Part shown: piece after piece, positions 54,946 to 64,000 of the stretch
Numbering within the stretch: the stretch's first letter is position 1
Layout of the letters: every line of letters begins with the position of its first letter
Assembly: GCA_036937835.1 (NCBI GenBank)
Contig: CM072870.1
Location: 22,022,001-22,086,000 of the forward strand
Source: Pampus argenteus
Taxonomy: Eukaryota; Chordata; Actinopteri; Scombriformes; Stromateidae
DNA length: 64,000 nucleotides
Direction: 5' to 3'
Made by a program: the position numbers and the translations under genes
Notes under the pieces: generated by a model
What the model was told of the DNA's origin: nothing
What the model saw: only the letters and a program-made list of their open reading frames with translations
Database searches by the model: none

Positions 54946-56489
54946 CGCATTGATCATTAATTGAAACAACAAAAATCCATCATATCACTAACTTTTCAAC
55001 TCACAGCTGTTCATCTGCAGTGACATGTATGTATTTAATCTTACAGTATACATATTCCATGTATTAAAGGACTCCAGTGTGTGTATCAGCGTCGTATCAT
55101 CAGTGTCCATCAAACAGCCGTATGTCTCTTTGAGTCAGACTTCTGTCGTCCCTCTGATGAAAGTCGATGTTCGTCCCAGTCGGCCGGCGCTTCTCTCATC
55201 TGACTCCTGCAGCAGCTGCTCGATCCGCCTCAGTCCCAACACAACAACAAACAACAAACATCAGCTGAAACTCTTTTAAACTGTATTTTAAACCGATTAT
55301 CTTTGAGTTTCGGACTGTTTAATGTTTAATGTAGATAAATAGTCATAAAAAACAACACACAAGCAAACAAGATGAAAACGGCGTCTCTCCTTGAACATTG
55401 AGCAACATTATCGGTCATTGTGTAAAAACGCAACAAAACATCTATGTTGTTGATTAGACTCGAGGACGTGTTGCAGAAATCTGATTAATTCTTCTCTTTG
55501 GCTTCAAACTCACAACCGCAGTCATTGATCTATTATTCAATCAATACATGATCAAGTCAAACTGCTTCATATCAGATCAGAGGTGGACTACACTGACTCG
55601 TTTAGTAAAAGTCAGATATCAGCGGAGAGAGAGAAAAACAGGAAAAGATGACTTCCTGTTCAAAGCAGGAAGCACACACACACACACACACAACACACAC
55701 TCCCAGTAGGACTGAACAGGCTGATGATGCATGAAGGCCGGACTGCAGCCAACTCTACTCCAGCCTCAGCGGGCTAATCTGAAGCTACTGCTCGCCTGCT
55801 GCTCCACTGAGCGTGCTCCGTGGGACACACGCTCATCCAGCCTGCCGCCGCCGCGCCGCCGCCTCGCCCAACCCGTAGCCTCCGGTCCATCCATCTATCC
55901 ATCTCTCCATCTATCCATCCGGCCCGGTTTAGCCTGAGCCCACGCCTCCTCATACGTGATGGTGCGGTTTCAGCAGGACCCCCGGGGACGCATGGAGAGC
56001 ACGGCGATGTCACGTCAGAAGATTTTAAAAAAAGTTTGTGGTGAAGTGTTGCTAATATTGATGGATGAATAAACAAAGACAAACTCATAATATCTTACTT
56101 CAGCATGTTTTAAATCTTTAATGTTTTAAATCTGAACTTTAGTTCTGTTCAGGGTGGCTAACGGAGACTTGATCTGACATTTTAAGGCAGTATTGATCTA
56201 TTTGGTTGTTGGAGGTAGTGAAATCAGTCTGCAGTGATTTTGGCGTCTCATCAGGTCTCGCAGGCTTGCAGCTATTATTCAAAACCACTTTAATATCATG
56301 TGTGTTTGGTTTCGTGCCCAGGTCACCCTGCCATGTGTCTTCTGTGTGCGTTTATGATATAAAAGCAAACTGCCGGGGGCCCCTGCAGGCTCCTGTTAAC
56401 TCACTGTGTCTCACTAATGCGGGGTCCATCATTGTTTACGAGCTGGTGAAGTATGTGTGTGCGTGAGAGGAAAGGTCAGAGGTCATGCA
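54946..56489. other. Unique sequence with small simple repeats
   Basis: (AC)n at 55673-55700 and CATC/TATC repeats at 55888-55921 next to a GCCGCCGCC patch. No exon recognised. Confidence 0.5.
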
Positions 56490-56870
56490 CCAGTCAGAGA
56501 GGAAGGAGAAGAGGCCGGCTGTCCTTGCGGCAGTGAACGCACCGTCGAGCCGCTTCCTTCATTTCATGTGGAAAAACCAACTAATTACGTGGAAATATGA
56601 TAATGTATAACGCTGGGGGAGCCGCCCGCTCAACCCCACTTATTACCCAGACTCCCCTGCCCCCGCCACCCCCCTCCCTCTTCCCTCTTTCTCCTGGTAT
56701 TTCTCCCAGGGAGTCTCGCCCTTTCACGACTGGAGAAACATTAGCGGCCAGTCCGGCTTGTTTTGCATCAAAACGACGCCTTATTTGCATAATCTGAGAA
56801 TGAGCTCCTCCCTCCTCATCGCTGCCAGAGAAGGTCAGACTCCCACAAACCTCCCCCCTCCACTTCTTCA
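56490..56870. promoter_or_regulatory. Candidate conserved non-coding element with octamer site
   Basis: CCAACTAATTACGTGG (TAATTA core, 56583-56588), a C-rich centre (56655-56690), then TTTTGCATCAAAACG and a perfect ATTTGCAT (56783-56790). Low-complexity frames cross the C-rich centre. Confidence 0.47.
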
Positions 56871-57251
56871 GGAGGTGATACCCCCCTTACAATACCTCCC
56901 CCGTCCTCCCCTTTTCTCTCTCTTCATCTTCTCGTCTCATCCGGCCTCACCTGATATTGACCGTAAGGCTTTCAGGCGACTGCGTGTGTGTTTCTGCGAG
57001 GGCGTGTGTGATCTATTTCTCCTTTTTGATCCCACCCGCTGTTGACATCACTCCATCCTCTCCTGGAGGAGGAGGATGAGGAGGTGGGTGTCAGTCAGTC
57101 AGTGATTCTGATGTATTAAAGCGGACAGGTTCCCAGTGTGACTCTGAACCTCCGCTGGTCACCAGTATGACTCTTTAATGGGACTAATGGGCCTGAGAGA
57201 AGATCAAGCTCCAGGAGACCAGACAGACATTTAGACACTGTCAGTATGTGT
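56871..57251. other. Pyrimidine-rich then mixed sequence
   Basis: CCCCTTTTCTCTCTCTTC at 56908-56925 and a GGAGGAGGATGAGGAGG patch at 57065-57081. Nothing coding. Confidence 0.5.
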
Positions 57252-57276
57252 CCACACACACACACACACACACACA
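57252..57276. repeat. (AC)12 microsatellite
   Basis: Uninterrupted run. Confidence 0.95.
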
Positions 57277-57639
57277 TGCATGTTTGTTGTTGTGATAGAG
57301 TTTTGCATTCTTACTCTGTTTCGTTGCATTTCAGGCCCATTTCCTCGAGCGAAATGAATCCAGTCATCCTTAAATATTCGTATCCGTATTTTCACCATTA
57401 ATTTTTCTTTCTTTCATATCTACTACTTTTAAACAAGACACTTTTCACATTTGTAAATGAACAGATGATGAAATTTACATCACATGGACGCAGAAACTAC
57501 GAATCAGACTGCGATCATCAATGCTTTGATTTTCATGCATGTTTACTGGTTTGCAGCAAGTTGCTTTATTTCTAAATGCTGAAAATGTTCATATACAGTA
57601 CAGGACACTGTGCTTTTTGCAGGCCATGCATCCTTGATT
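57277..57639. other. AT-rich unique sequence
   Basis: Nothing recognised. Confidence 0.5.
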
Positions 57640-57900
57640 TACTGTCTATTGATGTTTCCAGCTCTAAGCAGGCAGCAATGATGGAGAAATATTCAGGGTT
57701 TCACTCTGAATTGTTAAATAAAGACGTCCTCTTGCAGCTTTTCGCTCTGGGAGCGAGGACGCCGCCTGTGGATGCAGCGCCGGCTCTTCGTGGGCCGGTG
57801 CCACCGAGCTGAACGGGTGCCACGAGGCTGGCAGCGGCACACCGCTCTGATTCTCCTGCCAACACACACCGGTGGAGAGGCTTCAGTCGACGGCTCCGAA
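57640..57900. promoter_or_regulatory. Candidate conserved non-coding element
   Basis: Non-repetitive and CpG-containing, with GAATTGTTAAATAAAGACG, GGGCCGGTGCCACCGAGC, GGGTGCCACGAGGCTGG and CTCCTGCCAACACACACCGG. Opposed frames of 67-78 codons are not protein-like. Confidence 0.37.
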
Positions 57901-59252
57901 CCTGAGCTGCTTTAATCTCTCATTTTATTTGTGGCTCTGCTGAAAGTTTCAACTAGAGGGGTGTCGGTTGCTTATCTGTTAATTACTGAGCTCCAGAAAA
58001 CTGTGTTTCAAAGCGCCACGGACCGGTCCTCACTCTGCCAGCCAACAGAGCTGTGAGAACGAGACGGCCGCCAGCACAGGAAAAGCCTGCAGTCGTGTTT
58101 CCTCTTACATACAGCTCAAATTCTGCAGATTCAACACCCAGAAAACCCACCGCTGCATGAACATGAAGACAAAACGTTGACCAAGTTCAGGGCCAACAAC
58201 ATAAGTCAATGAAAAGAGAATTCTTCTTCTTCTTCTTCTTCTTGCTGTTGTTTCTTTCCTGCCTCTACTAGTCAGTACAGACTGTTCCAGGATTTAATCA
58301 TGGGTCAGTGAGTGAGGGAAATTAATTTCAGGCAGTGGAGGAGTCACAGCGTCAGGCTGACAGGGGCCCCGGGGCCTGAGGTGGGCACAGGGCCAAACGT
58401 TGTGGCAAACTCTAAAGTCACCACGTAAAGGGTAGCAGTCAGAAGTGATCAGAGAGGGCCGGACAGTCAACTGGAAGTCAGTCAGAGCTGCAGCGACGTT
58501 TCTGGCACTGAAGCCTCCGAATAAACCTAAATCCAGTCTGACAGACACGCTTCAACTTCAGCACAACTTTGTGTTGCTCACTGCTGAGGTCACGTCAAGG
58601 AAATATATATACCATACCACCTTTTTACTTTGCTTCCTGTATTTCGTGCAGTGGTTTTCTATTCTCACTCTGTCTGAATTCTGTAATGAATGAATTAATG
58701 CTCTTTTTGTTTCTGTAGTTTTCTTCAATCAGCCTTAACAGTTTATTATTATTATTTGATATGTATTTTCTTGAACTGTTAACTGCTTTGAGACGTTAAT
58801 CAAGAGTTCAGTTGACATCAGAGACGTAACTGACGGCAACAGTTGGATCGAGGCGGAAAACAAGAGAACAAACAGAGAACATTCCTGATTGGCCGCAGCA
58901 CTGAACTGATGACTGACGGCTCATTGACCTCGTCCAATCAGCTCAGAGACTTTTATCTTTATGATTTTAGTCTTTATGTTTGAATTTTAATGTTTCTTAC
59001 TGAAAAGTGGTTGATAAGAAAAACGGAGTGAAAAGACAGATTTCCTTCCTGCTGGACGGTTTTCTCAGTGATCAGACCTGCTGCTGCTGCTCTGTGGTTT
59101 TCTGACAACATGTGTTTAAACACTCACTTCAGACTCTGAGGAGACTGAAACACCAGCAGAGGAAGAGATTTAGACTGAGGACAAAACCATCCACACTGTT
59201 CAGATGCAGATTTGACTCAATGGATAATATAAGAAGCTATAATAGTGATTTT
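57901..59252. other. Unique sequence
   Basis: (CTT)7 at 58221-58243. A patch at 58010-58075 holds CTGCCAGCCAACAGAGC. No exon recognised. Confidence 0.5.
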
Positions 59253-59545
59253 TACCTCTAAACTTCTCACATGGTTTCATTTCAATAAATGTTCAAATGA
59301 TCCAATATTTCAGCAAAAATCAAAGATTAGAGAAAAAGTCCAAAAGCTGAAAACAGATTTGTGTATCAGAACTTTGTTTCTTCTTCTTTCCTCCCATTAA
59401 TCATCTCACGACCCCTCAGATTTATCTGGTGACCCTTTGGAGGGCCCCGACCCCTAGGTTGGGAACCACTGGACTAAACTAGCTAACTGTATATAAAGTA
59501 GTTGAAACTTACATATACTTAATTACTGTTACTGTAGTAGGACTT
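59253..59545 (+). repeat. Composite interspersed repeat family A, copy 5 (most complete)
   Basis: Runs from CCTCTAAACTTCTCACATGG through AATCAAAGATTAGAG, CAGATTTGTGTATCAGAAC, CCCATTAATCATCTCACGAC, GGGCCCCGACCCCTAGGTTG and GGACTAAACTAGCTAACTG to TATAAAGTAGTTGAAAC. It joins segments seen separately in the other copies. Confidence 0.9.
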
Positions 59546-60229
59546 GGGTTAGGGTTAAAAACCAGGAAGTTGATCTTCAGCTGCTGGTTCTTCCATTAAA
59601 CTGGATTTCTTACAACACCTGCAGAATAAATCTGCTTGTATCCTCCGGGGGTAACAGAGGTGTGCAGGTCATCACTGCTCTGCTTCTTTCACTCAAGACT
59701 CAAGTTGTCTAAAATAAAAACGCTGTTTTCAAGCTGTTTTTTTGAAGAGACTATTGTTAAAAAATCAATTTCTTTGCATTCTTATGTCAAATTCCAGTCA
59801 TGTTTTCTTCCTGTAAAACAAAATGAGTCCATATGTGAGCTTGAACCAACCAATTTCAACCAATATCATCACATTCACCCAACGTAAGATCATTAACTGT
59901 AACAGTACGGATGGTAAAGATGCTCCAACTTCAGTTTCACTTGGACCGTTCGCTCTTCTGTAGACTCAGTTGGAGAAGATGATTGTGGCTTCAGGAGATG
60001 ATTTATGGTGGGAAAAAAAGATGCTCAGAGTTGCAGGATTGTTATTAATTAGGAGAACTGGCTCCTCGTGGAAGGCCAGTTTATAGACAGCGAGTGTCTG
60101 AAGCCTCATTTCAGGGGACACGTCCAGCTGGTTTTATTTTCTGCAGGTCAAATAGCAGAGCGTGAAAAACTGACCTCACGCGTTTTGACATGAAGATCAA
60201 AGACACGGAGCTCAGAGACGTAAACTGAT
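59546..60229. other. Unique sequence
   Basis: Nothing recognised. Confidence 0.5.
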
Positions 60230-60620
60230 GCAGAAGCTGGGCAGGTGATGCAAAGGAGCTCCACAGTCATGATGGCTCAGTCGATGCTTTTGGAGTATTT
60301 ACTTTTTAGAGCAAGGCTTTCAATAGAAGTAAGATCGGGCATTAGCAGAGGAGACCGGAGTATGATGGTTAAACCACCACCACCACAGCCAGAGCTGCAG
60401 GGTTTTAATTACAGCCAGGAGGGCAGGCCTCATTAAGCACAGAGTAGCTCCCTGGTTTATGCCAGCTTTCAGTTAAGCGCATGAAATCAAGCCCCTTGTC
60501 CAAGATGTGGTCATGTATGAGGAGGGATTTATCGGCGAGAGATATTAAATAGTTCCACGGCGGCAGGAGACGCTGTGATCCGCTCCTGGTGTAGGAGCTC
60601 TCCTCCTCTTACCTGTCGTT
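60230..60620. promoter_or_regulatory. Strong candidate conserved non-coding element
   Basis: The longest uniformly non-repetitive stretch of this texture in the flank. It has GGGTTTTAATTACAGCC (TAATTA core, 60405-60410), GGCCTCATTAAGCACAG, CCTGGTTTATGCCAGC, GCATGAAATCAAGCCCC, GATGTGGTCATGTATGAGG and GATTTATCGGCGAGAGATAT. A 63-codon frame with many methionines crosses it without homology. Confidence 0.5.
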
Positions 60621-61053
60621 TCCTGATTAATACGGGGTTGTTTGCTGTTTTGATGATGACGTAGGTTAAGGATGTGACTTAAACATCACTCAAGACGAAA
60701 ACATTGACGAGGAGAGTCTAATGCGCCTCAAATTAACACGTGAAATGTGATATTTTCATCATATCTTTTTAATCTACAGGCTTGTTACATGATCCAGGAG
60801 AGTCACGTGTTTCTATGTGCAGCAACACTGAGGCTACTGTGCAAAAAAATAAAAAAAATAAAGGAAAAAATCAAAATGGAAATAAAGAATTAGGAAGAAC
60901 AAGTCTGAGCGACGAGGCCTTCAGGTCGCCCGGTGTGTGCAGGACTTTTCACATTTATCTGCGTCACAGAGGGAGTGAAATAAAGACAGAGGCAGAGAGA
61001 AGGGGGGCTGTAAAAATAAAAGTCTAGAAAACCTCACGGCGCATTTCCTGCCT
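60621..61053. other. AT-rich unique sequence
   Basis: A-rich 60845-60895. Nothing else recognised. Confidence 0.5.
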
Positions 61054-61054
61054 G

Positions 61055-61112
<58 letters not shown>
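61054..61112. repeat. (CT)n microsatellite
   Basis: About 59 bp with one TGT interruption at 61072-61074. Confidence 0.95.
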
Positions 61113-61115
<3 letters not shown>

Positions 61116-61256
61116 TTTGGCTTTAGGACTCAACCAGACTCGCTCGCCCTTTGTTCTCATAGTTTACCCCCTCTCTTTTTCTTTCTGTTGGGGGATGCCA
61201 GACGTCGTGAAGTTGTGGAGGGGGGGTGATGGTGGTGGCAAACAGTGGGTGTGAAA

Positions 61257-61261
61257 TGTGT

Positions 61262-61296
<35 letters not shown>

Positions 61297-61428
61297 ACAG
61301 CATTCCTCTTCCTCTGAGCATGTGCAGAAGGTGAAGAAGAAGACGGAGACGAACACAGGAGCTGGAGGAACTGGAGGTAGGTGCCAACCAACACACACAC
61401 ACACACACATTTTCACACACACACACGG
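61257..61428. repeat. Opposed (GT)n and (AC)n microsatellites
   Basis: GT run 61257-61297 (one GAG break) and AC runs 61390-61410 and 61416-61428. Confidence 0.95.
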
Positions 61429-62407
61429 TTGCTGCCTCTCTCGTACTGACACACACCTCCAACAGGCCGCAAACAGAAAAGAGCCACAGATTAGAGGAAA
61501 ATGAAGGGATTCCCTTCCTTTTCCTTCCTTCTCTCAGCTCTGTTTTTGGCTTCTTTCTACTCACTCACACGACACTCACACACTCGTAAATACACACACA
61601 TTTCTGGAAGTGTGTCCCTTCAGGTTTACGGGCTGAGGATGTGATAAAAGCAGCAGAAGTTTAATGGAAACTTTCTCTGCAGTGTGTTACACTCCTGCAG
61701 GGCTGCTACAGACTACACTCACTGTACAAACAGATAAACAGCTTACTTCATGCACAAATAAACAAACAAATGTATGAATGGACACGGATAAACATTGTAT
61801 GATAGAGTAAACTCACAAAGATATTTCAATAACAGAGACATAAACTCATTTACAGAATCATAGACTTACATATACATATATTATATATATAATTGTTAAC
61901 TTTGCTCCGCCCGACTGAACAATAAGGTTGCATTTGCTGCACTTGTTCCGTTGCTCAGGCGTTGTAGTAGTAGTTGTAGTAGTTGTAGTACTATGAGTAG
62001 TATTCTGTCTTATTATAACACAGAAATATGAAGGAAAAACTGAAGATGTCTGAAATGAAAATAATCAGTTACATTTACAAACAGCCCGAGACCAGAAACT
62101 GTCAGCATCACTGTTCAAAGAGCTGTGTGGGTCTGACTGTGGTCAGATCTGAAGGTAATTATCATGTTTCATTCAGTTCACCTCAGAGCAGCAGTATGTG
62201 TTTCCCATTCAGCAGCAGTGAGTCACTTCCAGCCATCGCAGCAGCTGGTGGATCCGTTAACAGACGCGCCTCAGTGTAAATCCTGCTGCTTGGATCATTT
62301 CTGCAGAGACAACAGACCAGGTGAGATTAGAAAATTAATTATTGTCCGAGAAATAAAGCCATTTCCAAACTTAAACTAAAGTTAAACAACGCTAGTTAGA
62401 AGAAAAC
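61429..62407. other. Unique sequence with a GTAGTA-rich patch
   Basis: GTAGTAGTAGTTGTAGTAG at 61965-61983 and TATATATTATATATATA at 61871-61890. No exon recognised. Confidence 0.5.
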
Positions 62408-62455
62408 ATGCAGGATTCATCCTCTGGGAACCATGAATGTCTGTCCAAAACAGAT
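62408..62455 (+). repeat. Interspersed repeat family G, second fragment
   Basis: GGATTCATCCTCTGGGAACC followed by ATGAATGTCTGTCCAAAAC, a word pair I know from the same dispersed teleost repeat as 43073-43275. Confidence 0.7.
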
Positions 62456-62767
62456 CCACACATACGTGGTCGACTGACAGCAATAATGTGGTTAAAACTG
62501 AATAAATTAAAAACATGCATATTGTTTTATTTTCAGTACAGATTTCTAAAGTCAAACCAGATTTTGCCAGTTTCTGTCATCATGTCTGTTCATTGTTTGG
62601 AGATTTAAATTAAATTATTCTGGTCAAGGATTGGTTCAGGATTTGGTTAGTTTCACTGTTCAAATTAAAAGGTTTTTGTATGAATGAGCATAAACTTTAT
62701 TCAAACAGCTGTACATGTTACTGACACTCTTTTTGCTGTAACCATTCCTCCTGTTCATACTGACCAT

Positions 62768-63070
62768 TAGTAGATGCTATAATGCACTTAAAACCTAAAT
62801 GATGGGACAGTCCTCCTTCTGTACTGAAACGTATTAAAAGTTTATCTGAAGCTACTATGAAGCTTTAAATCCAGTAGATATGTTTCAACGTTACAGTGTT
62901 TTTAGAGCCAAAGTCCCTCTTTTTGTTCCTATACTTCCACCACAGCTCAACAGGGAAACACAAAGAGGGAATTTGATGCTAAACAGACTGTAAATGTGTC
63001 AGATATCCACTTGATATGATACTAACTCACACTGATGAAGCCTCGGAGAAGCTTCACATCTACTTTAAAC
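62768..63070 (+). repeat. Interspersed repeat family B, copy 2
   Basis: Aligns by eye with 12371-12640. It carries an extra segment around AGAGGGAATTTGATGCTAAAC that copy 1 lacks or has lost. Confidence 0.82.
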
Positions 63071-63299
63071 GACTGCGTGGACACACTGTGGATACACACA
63101 CCACAGACGTGAACACACATCCAGCTGAAACCTCCAACTAACGAACCAACGCTCGTCTGGCTGGATGGGAAGTGACACCCTGCTTTGATCCTGAAAGCCC
63201 CCCCCACCCCCGTCCTCCTCCTCCAGCCCTCCTCCCCCGCTCCGCCCGTCCCATGCCACATCCAGCACCTCTGTGGGGTCACGCAGATTAACCCCTTGT
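63071..63299. other. Unique sequence with a C-rich patch
   Basis: CCCCCCCACCCCCGTCC at 63199-63215. Opposed frames here are not protein-like. Confidence 0.5.
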
Positions 63300-63480
63300 T
63301 TCCTGCAGTGGACTTTAGTTTGAAGTGAAATGGAGGGTGAAAGCGTTTTCCGGCTGGGAGTGTGGAGCAGCAAGGGGGAATAAGCCCGGGCCGGCCAGCT
63401 GCATGCTGGGAGTTTTTTTTAAGAATTTGGAGGATTTACATGAGTTTTGGTGTTGGCTGAAGGCAGTCGAGGATGTTCAG
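63300..63480. promoter_or_regulatory. Candidate conserved non-coding element
   Basis: GAAGTGAAATGGAGGGTGAAAG, CGTTTTCCGGCTGGG, GAATAAGCCCGGGCCGG and CAGCTGCATGCTGGG. Non-repetitive GC-balanced island. Confidence 0.33.
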
Positions 63481-63750
63481 AGCTACGTAGATGATTGTTT
63501 TTAGCAGCAAAAGACGTAAATGCTTTGGAGCGCAAGTATTTATTGATCAATACATTCAGGTAAGTTGGGAAAGGTCAAGGGTCAGATTTTTAACTGCGTC
63601 AATTTAATCTCCACTAATCAATGTTTAGGTGATTAAATGTTTAAAACTGGACATATATGATGTGTGATTGTTTGATTCAGGACAAAAAAGAAGTTAAATC
63701 GTACTACTGTTTGTTTACGTTGCCTCTGGAGCCGGAGGAAGCTCCCTGAG

Positions 63751-63880
63751 GCTGACCAATCAGAACATAGTGTGCTCATCAGGAGGCGGGTCTTAAAGAG
63801 ACAGGCGCTAAAACTGATGGACTCCATAAAGGACCAGGAGAAGATCAATAAGCAGATTTTAACTCTAAATTACTGGAAAT
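63751..63880 (+). repeat. Interspersed repeat family C, copy 2
   Basis: GCTGACCAATCAGAACATAG, TGCTCATCAGGAGGCGGG and CTTAAAGAGACAGGCGCTA match copy 1 at 8495-8570; similarity fades after that. Confidence 0.75.
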
Positions 63881-64000
63881 GTCATGGATGACAAAAGAGG
63901 GATTTACTTGTATTTAATTCAATTGTGTGTATTAATTTAATAGATTTTTAAACAATTGTGCTCCTGTAGTTCCTGTTGAGAGTTGTGTTTGTTTCTTCTT

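Larger units (their letters stand above)
27410..64000. other. Upstream flank of nfia, no coding exon recognised
   Basis: No frame in these 36.6 kb gives a peptide I recognise, and the longest frames are translated simple repeats. The stretch contains interspersed repeats, microsatellites and scattered non-repetitive islands. It may be intergenic, or it may be an intron of a longer nfia transcript that starts further right, since far-upstream NFIA promoters exist in mammals. Sub-features are listed separately. Confidence 0.6.

Noticed and set aside
54595..54964. Poly-serine, leucine and aspartate frames
   Set aside because: Translations of the CTC/ATC minisatellite.
1..64000. tRNA, rRNA or microRNA genes
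   Set aside because: No A-box/B-box pair, rRNA block or convincing 60-80 base precursor hairpin was found by eye. A covariance-model scan could overturn this.
1..64000. A new multi-gene biological system
   Set aside because: The only recognisable gene content is one nfia exon; nothing supports an operon-like or clustered system here.

Overview
The window is vertebrate nuclear DNA, almost certainly from a percomorph teleost. It is AT-rich and almost entirely non-coding. It is dense in (AC)n/(GT)n microsatellites and polypurine minisatellites, and it carries several interspersed repeat families of a kind I know from spiny-rayed fish genomes. It has no bacterial-style gene packing, no operons and no CRISPR array. 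Almost every open frame over 60 codons is either a translated simple repeat or chance.

One coding exon can be recognised. On the minus strand at 26886-26981 a 32-codon exon begins MKLADSVMAGK and ends CYDISARTWWM, followed directly by a GTAAGT donor. This is the alternative amino-terminal first exon of a Nuclear Factor I gene, most probably nfia. It ends in phase 0, ready to join the common exon 2 that opens the DNA-binding domain (DEFHPFIEALLPH). Exon 2 is not in the window, so everything from 1 to 26885 is read as first-intron sequence of at least 26.9 kb. Everything above 26981 is 5' UTR, promoter and upstream flank, or the intron of a still more distal first exon.

Layout. 1-26885: first intron, with about 14 compact non-repetitive islands that look like conserved regulatory sequence, two GC-rich plus-strand islands with splice-site-like edges at 12907-13225 and 13820-13981, a 24-bp triple repeat, and a roughly 1 kb purine-rich tract at 20.5-21.5 kb. 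26982-27410: likely leader and promoter side of the exon, bearing three microsatellites. 27410-64000: upstream gene-poor flank with a candidate inverted-repeat-bounded transposon (29656-30292), a 41-bp minisatellite (30540-31190), a 630-bp GGAA/GAAA tract (48185-48815), a 24-G run, and about 17 further regulatory-looking islands, some with perfect octamer (POU) sites.

Interpretation. The region looks like a cis-regulatory landscape around a developmental transcription-factor promoter rather than a gene cluster. NFIA is a gliogenic and haematopoietic regulator, and SOX9 and a POU factor (BRN2) are reported to act on its enhancers in amniotes. That makes the palindromic SOX pair 0.9 kb inside the intron and the octamer sites in the flank the most testable regulatory hypotheses. 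I found no new multi-gene system. The conserved-element calls rest on composition and motif content only, because no alignment could be made.
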